From: Prevotella sp. | GTDB lineage: Bacteria; Bacteroidota; Bacteroidia; Bacteroidales; Bacteroidaceae | Length of the DNA: 64,000 nucleotides | Direction of reading: 5' to 3' | Assembly: GCA_016281815.1 (NCBI GenBank) | Contig: JAEEJK010000039.1 | Location: 1 to 64,000, forward strand | Shown: piece by piece, positions 52,343-62,390 of the stretch | Numbering within the stretch: the first letter of the stretch is position 1 | How the letters are laid out: every line of letters starts with the position of its first letter | Made by a program: the position numbers and the translations under genes | Notes under the pieces: generated by a model | Told to the model about the DNA's origin: nothing | What the model saw: only the letters and a program-made list of their open reading frames with translations | The model's database searches: none

Positions 52343-52533
52343 ATTTTGATTGAAACAGAGTTGTATAAACCTACTAGAAGCATGGATAGTTTGCTTTGAT
52401 CTGATTTTCTCATTTATAGTGAAGTCTTACATCTCAAACTATTCATGCTGTCTTTTTCTCATTTGATTAATCAAGTCTTTGTACTATAACTAATTATAAT
52501 TCAACTTTTTATTAGAAATAAAAGAAATCTTTC

Positions 52534-55260
52534 ATGTGCCAAATCCGTCATATAGTCAGGCTCTCATCGTTAGTCTTCATCATTCTATTTACCACATCTG
52601 CATCAGCAGACATTATATGTGGCCGGGTCATTGATGCTGAAACTCATGATGGAGTGCCATACGCAACACTCAGTTGTGTACTTTCTTTGGATGAATATGG
52701 CATGACTATGCAGGATTACATCGCAGACAGTCTTGGGTGTTTCTCTTTTTTCTCAAAAGGAGACGGACAAATCATTGCTGCCATGATAGGGTACAAAGAT
52801 TCTGAAACAATATCTTTCAGTGCGTTCTCTGAAAGCCGGAAAGACACCGTGGACGTGGGAGACATCAAGCTGGAACCCTCTGCTATACTACTCAATGAGT
52901 TGGAGGTTATAGCCAAGGCGAAACGCTTCACCATTAGAGGCGACACCATCTTATTTCATCCTGAAGCTTTCCACTTGGAGGAAGGGGCACGATTGCAAGA
53001 GTTGATTGAACAACTGCCTGGTGTTTCTGTCAATGAAAACGGACTTTCGTGGAATGGGCGCCCCGTCAAGGTTGTTATGAACGGAAAGGATATCTTCGGA
53101 GGAAGTGCCATCATCAAGAATCTGCCAGCCGAAACAGTGGAAACCATAAAAGCATACGCCAAAGCATCTGAACTGAGCAAACGGACTGGTAAAGATGACG
53201 GTGACAAGGACATGGTGCTCGACCTTAAAATCAAGCCTGGGTTCCTTGACCGTTTCTATGGAGATGCCAAGGCCAGATACCAGAACCCTAAACAATATGA
53301 AGGAGAGTTCATTGCCAACCGTCTTTCAGACAACGACCCGATTATGATTTATGGTGAAGCCAACAATATGAATTGCAGTGCAGTACAAAGTATCAGTTCA
53401 TGGATGGCGAGGCCCCACAGTGACGGCTTTGGAAAAGGCCAAGTTGGAGCTGTTGGCTATCAGCATAACTGGAATGCCCAACACGGCCACCATCTAATGA
53501 AGAACCACGTGGAAATGACGGCAAGCATTAGCCATGAAGACCGATGGGGTAAGAATTACCGAGAAACGTTCAACTACTTTCCCAATGCTGTCAGCAATCA
53601 CCTTTCTGAACAAAAGCATCACAACAATCACTCGATTATCCCATATTTCAATGGTGGTGTACGATGGGAAATAGACACGCTGAACATTGCCTATGTGAAC
53701 TTCTCCACGGAGTATGTTTACCAAAACAGCGATATAAAAGAACAAACTAATCAATTTGCACTCACAGATTCGATGTCAGGCATTATTGACGAAATGATAA
53801 TGATGAATAATACACAACAGCATAGTACAGGAAATAATGTCAAGATAAATACAGCCGCTGGATGGACACATTTCTTTAAAGATGGTTCCATCAGCATAGA
53901 TGGTCAGTGGGATTTAACAAGCAAAGGCCACACAGAACTGACACAACGTGAGGTAATCTATTTCACCGATGTTACCAACAACTATACACTGCATCAAGAC
54001 AACCATCAACAGCTCATCCATCATAATACCAACATCAAAACAGAGGCAAAGCTTTGGCTTGGTCGTAAAATACTTCTCACAGCTGATTATACATTGTTCA
54101 TCAGCCGATATCACGATGACCGTGATTTAATGACCGACGGTTTGATGGATGCCGCCAATACTTATAAAGACAGACACCGCAACATTTCACATGCCCTAAA
54201 CTTTTGTACCACACTTAACCTGCGCCCCTTCCAGTTAATTCCCAAAATGACTTTTACTCAGGTCAATGAAAGGGAATGTTACATACGTGGAGAGTTAGAT
54301 ACTCTGGCTCGAAGGGAAAAACAACAGTTGGAACCATCCCTGAACGCTAAATGGAAAATCAACAAAACGTCAGAATTAAGCCTCGACTATGGTTATAAGG
54401 TCTATGAGCCAAAACTGATACAGACGTTGACATATCGCGATGCAACGAATCCCCTTTACATCATAGAAGGGAACCCCAAACTTCGAAGAATCCATGTCAA
54501 TCATGCAAGTCTCCGGTATCACACAATCCTCCAGCCACAACAACTCCAATTCAGTTTCAACACAGGTTTCCATCTTGCTGACAGGGCACATACGCCTCGC
54601 CTTTTTTATAACAACCGTCTCTTATCCTATCTTTCACGTCAGGAGAATGTTCGGGGACATCGAGAGTTGAACCTCATGGCAGACTATGATCAAGGTTTTG
54701 GCAAAATCTTACGTCTGCGAAATGCGCTCTATTTCATCCTAAGTAAGGACTATGCTTACCTATTGCAGACAACAGCGTCGGATAATTCTCAGTTAAATCG
54801 CCAATGGCGCACATATTTGAGAGATAATTTCCGCCTTTCAATAGACTGGAAGTGGCTCAAGACAAGTATTTATGGCAATCTATGTGTTCAGAACCTGTAC
54901 AACTCATCCGCGCAGGTTCAGAATACTACACTGTGGCAGAATAAGATGGGTGTCGAAGCCGAACTGCGCAAAGGGAAATTCACGGTCAAAACGGATATGC
55001 ATGACCAAATGCGTCGTGGCTATCATGTTGCTGAAATGAACTCTGACAGTTTCATCTGGAATGCAATGATACAGTGGCGATGTATGCACAACAAAGGAAA
55101 ACTATTCATAGAACTGGATGACATTCTAAACAACGCTGACAACTTCACATCCACTGAAACAGCCAACCAGCAAGTTATGTCTTGGAGCAATCAAATACAC
55201 CATTACATAAGAATTGGCTTTACGTTTAATCTCGATGCAAAACAGAAAAACAAAAGATGA
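52534..55260 (+). CDS. Outer-membrane beta-barrel protein (CarboxypepD_reg-like + plug-like + OMP barrel)
   Basis: 908 residues. Signal peptide (about 1-25), then a carboxypeptidase regulatory-like beta domain (CGRVIDAETHDGVPYATLSC), a linker and a TonB-plug-like segment (LEEGARLQELIEQLPGVSVN, NGKDIFGGSAIIKNLPAETV). The rest is a long beta barrel with many aromatic-girdle strands. It ends IRIGFTFNLDAKQKNKR. It belongs to the 'outer membrane beta-barrel family' found beside C39 ABC exporters in Bacteroidetes and is a candidate outer-membrane route or receptor for the peptide. Its stop overlaps the exporter start (ATGA, 4 bases). Confidence 0.87.
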   Translation: MCQIRHIVRLSSLVFIILFTTSASADIICGRVIDAETHDGVPYATLSCVLSLDEYGMTMQDYIADSLGCFSFFSKGDGQIIAAMIGYKDSETISFSAFSESRKDTVDVGDIKLEPSAILLNELEVIAKAKRFTIRGDTILFHPEAFHLEEGARLQELIEQLPGVSVNENGLSWNGRPVKVVMNGKDIFGGSAIIKNLPAETVETIKAYAKASELSKRTGKDDGDKDMVLDLKIKPGFLDRFYGDAKARYQNPKQYEGEFIANRLSDNDPIMIYGEANNMNCSAVQSISSWMARPHSDGFGKGQVGAVGYQHNWNAQHGHHLMKNHVEMTASISHEDRWGKNYRETFNYFPNAVSNHLSEQKHHNNHSIIPYFNGGVRWEIDTLNIAYVNFSTEYVYQNSDIKEQTNQFALTDSMSGIIDEMIMMNNTQQHSTGNNVKINTAAGWTHFFKDGSISIDGQWDLTSKGHTELTQREVIYFTDVTNNYTLHQDNHQQLIHHNTNIKTEAKLWLGRKILLTADYTLFISRYHDDRDLMTDGLMDAANTYKDRHRNISHALNFCTTLNLRPFQLIPKMTFTQVNERECYIRGELDTLARREKQQLEPSLNAKWKINKTSELSLDYGYKVYEPKLIQTLTYRDATNPLYIIEGNPKLRRIHVNHASLRYHTILQPQQLQFSFNTGFHLADRAHTPRLFYNNRLLSYLSRQENVRGHRELNLMADYDQGFGKILRLRNALYFILSKDYAYLLQTTASDNSQLNRQWRTYLRDNFRLSIDWKWLKTSIYGNLCVQNLYNSSAQVQNTTLWQNKMGVEAELRKGKFTVKTDMHDQMRRGYHVAEMNSDSFIWNAMIQWRCMHNKGKLFIELDDILNNADNFTSTETANQQVMSWSNQIHHYIRIGFTFNLDAKQKNKR

Positions 55261-57479
55261 AAAAGAAGTTTCCCCATTATCATCAGCTTAACGCAATGGA
55301 CTGTGGTCCAGCTTGTCTGCGTATGGTAGCACGTTCGTATGGAAAACATTATAGTTTGGAAACACTACGGAATCGAAGCTTTATTACCCGTGAGGGGGTA
55401 TCAATGTTGGGAATCGCCGAAGCAGCTGAAACAATAGGTTTTCGTACGATGGGCATTAAAACCAGTTTAAATGAGTTGAAAAAACAACGACCGTTACCCT
55501 GTATATTGCACTGGAATCAAAACCACTTTGTCGTTTTATACGAAATCAAAAAAAACAAAAGAACCGGTACATTGTTTTATTATATTGCAGACCCATCATC
55601 ACAGCGTATACGATACACGGAAGAAGATTTTCTGAAATGTTGGGCCTATACGAAGTCGCCACAAGGGAATGTATTAGGTGTTGCGTTGTTATTGACACCA
55701 ACACCTGATTTCGACAACGTAGGTGAAGAGCCTGAAGCATCCACCAAACGAAATCTGCTATTTTTCGCTCGATATCTGTTACCACATTACAGGTCTTTTG
55801 CACAACTCGTTCTCGGAATGTTATTAGGAATGGTGCTACAACTCATGACACCCTTTTTGACTCAGGCGATGGTTGACCAAGGTATAGGACATCGTAACCT
55901 TGGTATCATTACACTTATTTTGATTGCACAATTAGGATTGTCTGTCTCCCAATTATTGGTAGGGTTTACCCGTAGTTGGTTGATGCTACACATGAATTCT
56001 CGTATAGACATCGCCCTAATCTCCGACTTCTTAATGAAACTTATGCGACTACCATTGTCCTATTTTGACAAGAAAAAGACAGGTGACATCATGCAACGCA
56101 TCGGTGACCACAGCCGCATTAAAAGTTTTCTTATGGGTAATTCTGTAAATATTATCTTTTCACTGACTAACTTTATAGTATTCGGAGTCATTTTAGCATA
56201 TTTCAATTGGCAAATCCTTATTATCTTCCTCATCGGGAATGGTATGCATATAGTATGGGTGCTATCTTTTATGAAGTACAGACGTGAATTAGATATAAAA
56301 CGTTTCAACCTAAGTGCTGCTGAACAGAACAACGTAATTCAACTCATACAAGGAATGCAGGAAATAAAACTCAATATATGCGAGCGACAGAAACGTTGGG
56401 AATGGGAGCGCATCCAAATCAAGTTGTTTAGAATCAGTGTCAGAGGATTGACCATAGGGCAGATACAAGAAGCTGGATCTGCATTATTTAATCAAATGAC
56501 GCACATCATCATTTCATTTATAGCTGCTAAGTCTGTAGTAGAAGGAGAGATGACACTGGGTATGATGATGTCTTTGACATACATTATTGGGCAAGTATCT
56601 GCACCCATAGTACAATTTATAGGATTTGCTCAAAATTTGCAGGATGCCAAGATAAGTCTTGAACGCCTTAATGAAGTACATATACAAGAGGACGAGGAGA
56701 TGAAAGCCAAAGGACAATTGAACAAAATCCCTGAAAGACATGATATCAATGTTGAAGACGTATCATTCAGTTATAGTGGTGCTGACCGCGATTACGCACT
56801 TGAAAACTTATCATTGACAATACCGGAAGGAAAGGTTACAGCTATTGTAGGAGCTAGCGGTAGCGGTAAGACAACATTAGTGAAATTGCTCCTCGGATTC
56901 TATGAGCCACTAAGAGGGCACATTCGAGTGGGAGGCATTCCATTGAAACTCATCAATCCATACGTATGGAGAAATGCCACAGGCTGCGTATTGCAAGACG
57001 GATTTATCTTTTCGGATACCATAGAAAGAAATGTTGTAGTAGCCGACGAAAACATAGACGCTGTTCGTTTACGCCATGCTATAAAAGTGGCCAATATTGG
57101 CGATTTTATCGAGAGGCTTCCACTTGGTTTAAGTACAAAAATCGGAATGGAGGGTAATGGCATCAGTCAAGGACAACGACAACGTTTACTAATCGCAAGA
57201 GTTGTATATAAGGATCCCATATTCATCTTTTTCGATGAAGCCACCAACGCACTGGATACCAACAACGAGCACATTATAATGGAACAATTAGAAAAATTCT
57301 ACCATAAACGGACGGCAATTATTGTTGCACATAGGTTGTCAACAGTGCGCAAAGCCGATAATATAATCGTACTCGACAAAGGGCATGTGGTGGAACAAGG
57401 AACACATGAAAGTCTAACTGCAAGGCAAGGAGTTTATTTTACATTAATAAAGAACCAACTGGAACTTGAAAAAAGATAG
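55257..57479 (+). CDS. Peptidase-containing ABC exporter (C39/PCAT type)
   Basis: 740 residues. The N-terminal C39 peptidase has Gln10 and the nucleophile Cys16 (DCGPACL), His90 (NQNHFVVLYEI) and Asp112 (IADPS), so it should cut a double-glycine leader. Six membrane helices follow (about 160-440), then an ATPase with Walker A GASGSGKTTLVKLL, signature ISQGQRQRLLIARVV, Walker B IFIFFDEATNALD and switch AHRLSTVRK. It exports the trimmed peptide across the inner membrane. It overlaps the barrel gene by 4 bases and is followed after 3 bases by the short HlyD-like gene. Confidence 0.93.
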   Translation: MKKKFPHYHQLNAMDCGPACLRMVARSYGKHYSLETLRNRSFITREGVSMLGIAEAAETIGFRTMGIKTSLNELKKQRPLPCILHWNQNHFVVLYEIKKNKRTGTLFYYIADPSSQRIRYTEEDFLKCWAYTKSPQGNVLGVALLLTPTPDFDNVGEEPEASTKRNLLFFARYLLPHYRSFAQLVLGMLLGMVLQLMTPFLTQAMVDQGIGHRNLGIITLILIAQLGLSVSQLLVGFTRSWLMLHMNSRIDIALISDFLMKLMRLPLSYFDKKKTGDIMQRIGDHSRIKSFLMGNSVNIIFSLTNFIVFGVILAYFNWQILIIFLIGNGMHIVWVLSFMKYRRELDIKRFNLSAAEQNNVIQLIQGMQEIKLNICERQKRWEWERIQIKLFRISVRGLTIGQIQEAGSALFNQMTHIIISFIAAKSVVEGEMTLGMMMSLTYIIGQVSAPIVQFIGFAQNLQDAKISLERLNEVHIQEDEEMKAKGQLNKIPERHDINVEDVSFSYSGADRDYALENLSLTIPEGKVTAIVGASGSGKTTLVKLLLGFYEPLRGHIRVGGIPLKLINPYVWRNATGCVLQDGFIFSDTIERNVVVADENIDAVRLRHAIKVANIGDFIERLPLGLSTKIGMEGNGISQGQRQRLLIARVVYKDPIFIFFDEATNALDTNNEHIIMEQLEKFYHKRTAIIVAHRLSTVRKADNIIVLDKGHVVEQGTHESLTARQGVYFTLIKNQLELEKR

Positions 57480-57482
57480 ATA

Positions 57483-58031
57483 ATGAAAATAGAAAACAAA
57501 AATATGATAAAAGAAATAAATGTGTCTACATCCCACATTGAAGAAATAGAGATGATAATGGGGCCAACACCATTAGGAATATGTCGATGGGGTGTCACTC
57601 TCATTACCATTATTGTAGGACTTGTTCTCGTTTCTACGTTGTTTATCCAATGGCCCGAAACTCTAACTATTCAAAGTTATATAAGAATAACAAATGATGC
57701 AAGCGAAGAATTCGATATGGTTATCAAACTATCAGCAGAACAAATCAAACTTATACAGGAAGGAATAAATGCTAGGATTTCTCTTAATGCCAAAAATCAA
57801 GATTGGGGAGAATATCACGGTAAGGTCACACATATTCCTGTTATGACAGATTCTACAAAACTCTATCCCGTCCATATATGTTTGAATATGTATGAAAAAA
57901 CAGATAAGGGAAACGCTTCTATTGCAGATCTCGTTAAAATGCCTTGTCTCATTGCACATCCCATGCTTGAAACCACTGTCACCATCACATTGTCTGAAAA
58001 TTATCTTTTACAACGAATATTAAAAAGATAA
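57483..58031 (+). CDS. Short HlyD-like periplasmic adaptor
   Basis: 182 residues. A cytoplasmic N-terminus, one membrane helix (about 34-55: LITIIVGLVLVSTLFIQW) and a single short beta domain ending in LSENYLLQRILKR, which matches the C-terminus of HlyD-type adaptors of peptide exporters. The coiled-coil hairpin and lipoyl halves of a normal 400-residue HlyD protein are absent, so it is either a natural mini-adaptor or the product of an in-frame internal deletion. The frame is intact and 3 bases after the exporter, which argues for expression. Confidence 0.72.
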   Translation: MKIENKNMIKEINVSTSHIEEIEMIMGPTPLGICRWGVTLITIIVGLVLVSTLFIQWPETLTIQSYIRITNDASEEFDMVIKLSAEQIKLIQEGINARISLNAKNQDWGEYHGKVTHIPVMTDSTKLYPVHICLNMYEKTDKGNASIADLVKMPCLIAHPMLETTVTITLSENYLLQRILKR

Positions 58032-58128
58032 TCACTTTTTTCTAATTGCTAAAGTATCAAAAAGAACAACTCACTTTATGTCAAATTGTTATTGTAATCT
58101 ACGCAAAATATAATTCAAATAAAGATAA

Positions 58129-59097
58129 ATGAAAGAGCATAAAATTACTGCACTTGTTTCAGGTGGTGCTGGATTTATAGGCTTCCATCTTTGCCGTCAA
58201 CTAATAGAGGAAGGTAAAAATGTGATATGTTTGGATAATTTTCACACAGGAAGAAAAAGCAATGTGACAGCATTGCTTGCCTTCCCTCAATACCATTTTA
58301 TCAAACACGATATCACAAAGCCCTTTTTTTCTTCTGAACATATCGATGAAATATATAACCTTGCTTGCCCCGCTTCACCAATTCACTACCAAGAAAGCCC
58401 TATTCAAACGCTCAAAACATGTTTTATAGGAACTCTTCATATGTTAGAGCTGGCATACAATCATGATTGTCCTATTCTTCAAGCCTCTACAAGCGAGGTC
58501 TATGGTGACCCTGATACTATACCACAATCTGAATCATATTGGGGACACGTTAATCCTATAGGTATTCGTAGCTGCTATGATGAAGGTAAGCGATGTGCAG
58601 AGAGTCTTTGCATAGATTACCACCGACAACATGATGTTAAGGTAAAAATTATACGAATTTTCAATACATACGGTCCATATATGGCCATTGATGATGGGCG
58701 TGTTATATCAAACTTCATTATTCAAGCCCTTAGGAATAAAAATATAACCGTTAATGGTTATGGAAGCCAAACTCGTTCATTCCAATACATTGATGACCTC
58801 ATTGGGGGTATCAAATTAATGATGAGAACAGAGAAATCTTTCACAGGGCCTGTGAATCTCGGAAATCCGAATGAACGAAGCGTGCTATCTTTGGCAGAAG
58901 AGATTCTTCGACTAACCAACAGCAAATCTAAAATAACATTCCGCCCTCTCCCCGAAGATGAGCCACAATTCAGAAGGCCTGATATTACATTAGCACAATC
59001 AAAGCTAAAATGGACACCTAAAGTGACTTTGGAAGAAGGTTTGAGAAAAACGATAAAGTTTTACCAATCATCATTATTCTTCCATAATCTCAAATAA
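58129..59097 (+). CDS. UDP-glucuronate decarboxylase-like NAD-dependent enzyme
   Basis: 322 residues. Extended SDR fold: VSGGAGFIGFHLCRQL at residues 10-25 (NAD binding), YNLACPASPIHYQESPIQTL and QASTSEVYGDPDTIPQSESY, and catalytic Y-x3-K in SCYDEGKRCAESL. RIFNTYGPYMAIDDGRVISN follows. These blocks are characteristic of Uxs (UDP-glucuronate to UDP-xylose) and not of GalE or RmlB. In this locus it may supply a sugar donor for a modified peptide or a surface glycan. AT-rich like its neighbours. Confidence 0.88.
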   Translation: MKEHKITALVSGGAGFIGFHLCRQLIEEGKNVICLDNFHTGRKSNVTALLAFPQYHFIKHDITKPFFSSEHIDEIYNLACPASPIHYQESPIQTLKTCFIGTLHMLELAYNHDCPILQASTSEVYGDPDTIPQSESYWGHVNPIGIRSCYDEGKRCAESLCIDYHRQHDVKVKIIRIFNTYGPYMAIDDGRVISNFIIQALRNKNITVNGYGSQTRSFQYIDDLIGGIKLMMRTEKSFTGPVNLGNPNERSVLSLAEEILRLTNSKSKITFRPLPEDEPQFRRPDITLAQSKLKWTPKVTLEEGLRKTIKFYQSSLFFHNLK

Positions 59098-59136
59098 GTA
59101 AATGCCACAAGAACAATCACATTTAGTTAGAAAAAA

Positions 59137-59823
59137 ATGCAAGAATTAACAATTTGGATAACCTATCACGAAGAGAGTCAAATAAATCAGTATCATCTTC
59201 ATGAAGATAGTGTATTTCGTTTGTTCAAAGGCAATAGCCTTAATGTAGAAGGTTTGAACATTAATCATTTAAATTCATTTTATGCTGAAATAACCACGAT
59301 GTATTGGGTATGGAAAAACAAGCTGAAAAGCAAAAACATCGGCTTTTGTCATTACCGTCGCCAATTCACCCATTATTTTGAAATAGACAAAGGAACTTGT
59401 CAAATATTACATATACAAAGATTTCCTTCAATTTACCAGCAATATAAAGGAGCCCACAACTACCACGACTATGATGACATTGTAGATATCCTTGATAATA
59501 AATACGGAAAGGGGAATCCTTACTCTGAGTATTTGACTAAGGATAGCCTTTTCATACCATTTTGCTGTTTCATTATGCACTGGGAAGATTTTGACCGACT
59601 ATGTAATTTCTTGTTTCCTGTTCTTTTTGAGTTTGACCGGCGTAATGGTTTGAAGATGAAAGCGGAAAACTATAGAAAAAAAACGGAACGGGATTTTCCT
59701 CATGATGACACCAATTATCAGCAACGTGCAGTTGCCTTCCTTGCAGAACGATTAATAAGTTGCTACATCGTAATTCATTTAAATACCATTTGTATAAGTA
59801 GTACTAAAAAGCGTATAGACTAA
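59137..59823 (+). CDS. DUF4422-family glycosyltransferase-like protein
   Basis: 228 residues, no signal or membrane helix. It matches the DUF4422 family that occurs in capsule and exopolysaccharide loci: NSFYAEITTMYWVWKN, then IGFCHYRRQFTHYF, and later RLCNFLFPVLFEFDRRNG. It is considered a glycosyltransferase; donor and acceptor are unknown. Placed between the decarboxylase and the mutase, it is the only transferase in the locus, so it would use the sugar they make. Confidence 0.8.
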   Translation: MQELTIWITYHEESQINQYHLHEDSVFRLFKGNSLNVEGLNINHLNSFYAEITTMYWVWKNKLKSKNIGFCHYRRQFTHYFEIDKGTCQILHIQRFPSIYQQYKGAHNYHDYDDIVDILDNKYGKGNPYSEYLTKDSLFIPFCCFIMHWEDFDRLCNFLFPVLFEFDRRNGLKMKAENYRKKTERDFPHDDTNYQQRAVAFLAERLISCYIVIHLNTICISSTKKRID

Positions 59824-59835
59824 AATGATAAAATT

Positions 59836-60963
59836 ATGAAGAAGCCCTATGATTATCTTATTGTCGGATCTGGTCTTTTCGGTGCTACCTTTGCATACAT
59901 GGCTCATAAATATGGAAAGCGGTGTTTGGTAATCGAACGCAGAAAACAACTTGGAGGAAATGTGGCTTGCCAAAGTATCGAGGGAATAGATGTTCACCTA
60001 TATGGTCCCCATATATTTCACACATCTAATAAGGAAGTGTGGAATATGGTGAGTTCTATTGTTCCTATGAATCATTTTGTTCTTTGCACTATTGCAAACT
60101 ACCATGGACAGATTTATAATCTTCCTTTCAATATGAACACTTTCTATCAGATGTGGGGCGTAACCACACCAAAAGAAGCTCATGCTAAGTTGGAAGAACA
60201 GCAGAAAAATATGGTCAATAATTTACATCCACTTAACTTGGAAGAGCAAGCCATCAAATTAGTGGGAATGGATATCTATGAGAAATTAATAAAGGGATAT
60301 ACTGAAAAACAATGGGGAAGACTATGCAATGAATTACCAGCATTTATTATACAACGGTTGCCTGTCCGTTTTACTTATGATAACAATTATTTCAACGACA
60401 TCTACCAAGGTATTCCAGAGGGCGGATATAACAGATTAATAAATGGATTACTTGAAAATATAGAATGTAAGACAGAATGCAATTATTTGAATAATAGAGT
60501 TTATTGGAATTCTCTTGCTAATAAAATTGTTTTCACAGGAGCAATTGATGAGTTCTTCGATTACAAATTGGGGCGTTTAGAATACAGAAGTTTAAAATTC
60601 GAACATGAAATAAAAAAGACAAAAAACTGGCAAGGCAATGCCATCATTAACTATACTGCTAATGACATTCCCTTCACTCGTATTGTAGAGCATAAACATT
60701 TCCAAATCAACAACCCAGAAGTGCTCCTTAAACCCATCACAATTATCACAAAAGAATATCCTATAAAATGCAATCACTCAGAACCATACTATCCCGTCAA
60801 TGATTCTCGAAACAATTATCTATACAAAGAATATTCATCATTGACAAAAAATTATAATGGAGTCATCTTTGGGGGCAGATTAGCAACTTACCAGTATATG
60901 AACATGGATGAAGTGATATATGAAGCCCTTAAATTGTTTAGAAAAGACATTGGGGGCTTATAA
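59836..60963 (+). CDS. glf: UDP-galactopyranose mutase
   Basis: 375 residues, full length. Flavoenzyme converting UDP-galactopyranose to UDP-galactofuranose. The FAD-binding LIVGSGLFGATFAYMAHKYG and VIERRKQLGGNVAC are near the N-terminus, YGPHIFHTSNKEVW and GYTEKQWGRLCNELP in the middle. The C-terminus has PYYPVNDSRNNYLYKEY and FGGRLATYQYMNMDEVI. It implies galactofuranose in a glycan or on the peptide. It originally continued towards the GLPGLI gene, but an IS element now lies between them. Confidence 0.94.
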   Translation: MKKPYDYLIVGSGLFGATFAYMAHKYGKRCLVIERRKQLGGNVACQSIEGIDVHLYGPHIFHTSNKEVWNMVSSIVPMNHFVLCTIANYHGQIYNLPFNMNTFYQMWGVTTPKEAHAKLEEQQKNMVNNLHPLNLEEQAIKLVGMDIYEKLIKGYTEKQWGRLCNELPAFIIQRLPVRFTYDNNYFNDIYQGIPEGGYNRLINGLLENIECKTECNYLNNRVYWNSLANKIVFTGAIDEFFDYKLGRLEYRSLKFEHEIKKTKNWQGNAIINYTANDIPFTRIVEHKHFQINNPEVLLKPITIITKEYPIKCNHSEPYYPVNDSRNNYLYKEYSSLTKNYNGVIFGGRLATYQYMNMDEVIYEALKLFRKDIGGL

Positions 60964-61068
60964 TAACCATGTCTATTATCATAACCGGCTTCTCTCGCCA
61001 AAGGGAATGAAAAGGGAAGCATCAAAACTTTACAATAGAACTTTTTAATTAAATCAACAATCAAATAT

Positions 61069-61077
61069 ATATGAGAC
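61069..61077. repeat. Target-site duplication, left copy
   Basis: ATATGAGAC, identical to 62391-62399; it contains the original ATG of the GLPGLI gene. Confidence 0.88.
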
Positions 61078-62390
61078 CACTAGTGTCCGGGATAAAATAA
61101 ATTCACCCGCATAATTTGTTAATATTCAATTTGTTATGACGGTTTGTCAAATTTTCGATAAAAATTTCGTTCTTTTGGATATAGTATTTATCCAATTTAG
61201 ACTTGACATGCCAACCGGAAAGACCGTTTTCTCCCAGCTGATGGACCTTGTCCCTGATTATGAGTTGGGAAAATGTATTGACAAATACCAAGGTGATTAT
61301 AGGGCGAAGAAGTTCACGTGTCGTGATCAGTTCAAGGTCATGAGTTTCGCCCAGTTCACGGGAAGTTCCAGCCTTCGGGTGATAGAGGCCACACTGACCG
61401 CGTTTTCCCCCAAGCTTTACCACACAGGTTTGAAGCTGATGCATAAGTCCACGCTTGCAGAGTTCAACGAGAATAAAGACTGGCAGATATATCGTGACTT
61501 CGCCCAAGTCCTTGTCGCCTGGGCTCAGAGGTTGTATAGAGGAGACTATTTCCGTCTTGGTCTTGACGAGATGGTGTATGCGTTCGACAGCAGCACCATA
61601 GAGCTTTGCCTGAAACTCTGCCCCTGGGCCAAGTTCCACCATGGAAAGGGTGCATTCAAAATGCATACCCTGCTTGACTTGAGAGGTTCCATTCCTACAT
61701 TCATCTGGATGAGCGAGGGTAAGGTAAATGACATGAACGGGCTTGACGTTCTGCCAGTTGAGGCCGGGGCTTACTACTTGATGGACAAGGGCTATGTGGA
61801 TTTTTGGAGGCTTTACAATTACTTCCACATCAGGCAGGCATACTATGTCACCAGGGCTAAAGACAACATGCGATTCGAGGTCATTGAGGAACGGGAAGTT
61901 GACATGCATGCAGGCCTTATCAGCGACCAAAGCATCAGGCTCACAGGGCCTATAGTATCCAAAGACTATCCAGACGTGATGAGGATGGTGGTCTATGAGG
62001 ACTTCGACACCAATAATGTATATAGATTCCTGACTAATGATTTCACTCTTGAGGAGATAACAATAGCGGAACTTTACCGCGAGCGCTGGCAAATTGAACT
62101 GTTTTTCAAATGGATCAAGCAGCACCTCCATGTCAAGTCGTTCTTCGGAACGACACGGAATGCTGTCTTCACACAGATTTGGATTGCCGTGTGTGACTAT
62201 TTGCTGCTTGCCATTGCCAAGAAGGTGTATCATATAGAACAAAATCTTTACATTTTCTCTCAGGCGGTAGGGCTGGTTCTCTTTGAGAGGATACCCCTAT
62301 CTGAATTGTTTAAGCAAATCGATAATTCTAAATTAGAACCGGAAAATGATGGCCAATTAAGGTTTTGGTAATTTATTCCGGACACTAGTG
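61078..62390 (+). mobile_element. IS4-family insertion sequence, complete (1313 bp)
   Basis: Inverted ends CACTAGTGTCCGG (left, 61078-61090) and CCGGACACTAGTG (right, 62378-62390), extended by similar ATAAATT motifs inside. A 9-base target duplication ATATGAGAC is on both sides. One transposase gene fills the element. Intact ends and identical duplications indicate a recent, probably still active insertion. Confidence 0.93.
61136..62371 (+). CDS. IS4-family transposase (DUF4372 + DDE)
   Basis: 411 residues from ATG 61136; MPTGKTVFSQLMDLVPDYEL at 61208 is the usual family start and is an equally likely initiation point. The N-terminal DUF4372 region is followed by a DDE_Tnp_1 domain. The first Asp is in FDSSTIELCL, the second in MDKGYVDFWRLY, and the Y-R-E-K signature is in ELYRERWQIELFFKWIKQHL. 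It catalyses cut-and-paste transposition. The large antisense frame (61103-62242) is only a shadow. Confidence 0.93.
   Translation: MTVCQIFDKNFVLLDIVFIQFRLDMPTGKTVFSQLMDLVPDYELGKCIDKYQGDYRAKKFTCRDQFKVMSFAQFTGSSSLRVIEATLTAFSPKLYHTGLKLMHKSTLAEFNENKDWQIYRDFAQVLVAWAQRLYRGDYFRLGLDEMVYAFDSSTIELCLKLCPWAKFHHGKGAFKMHTLLDLRGSIPTFIWMSEGKVNDMNGLDVLPVEAGAYYLMDKGYVDFWRLYNYFHIRQAYYVTRAKDNMRFEVIEEREVDMHAGLISDQSIRLTGPIVSKDYPDVMRMVVYEDFDTNNVYRFLTNDFTLEEITIAELYRERWQIELFFKWIKQHLHVKSFFGTTRNAVFTQIWIAVCDYLLLAIAKKVYHIEQNLYIFSQAVGLVLFERIPLSELFKQIDNSKLEPENDGQLRFW

Larger units (their letters stand above)
51948..52533. other. Region between regulator and outer-membrane gene
   Basis: About 585 bases of AT-rich sequence. 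It contains the promoter at 52094-52124 and the Cys-rich frame at 52154-52342; the flanks 51948-52093 and 52343-52533 show no further gene, repeat or terminator that I can support. Confidence 0.6.

Noticed and set aside
52221..52349. 42-codon ORF MLMDQFAIV in another frame over the peptide
   Set aside because: No leader, cysteine or GG motif; the overlapping frame has a far more peptide-like composition. It remains a weak alternative.
61103..62242. 379-codon antisense ORF in the IS
   Set aside because: It mirrors the transposase on the other strand, has no family features, and the transposase has clear DDE and Y-R-E-K motifs.
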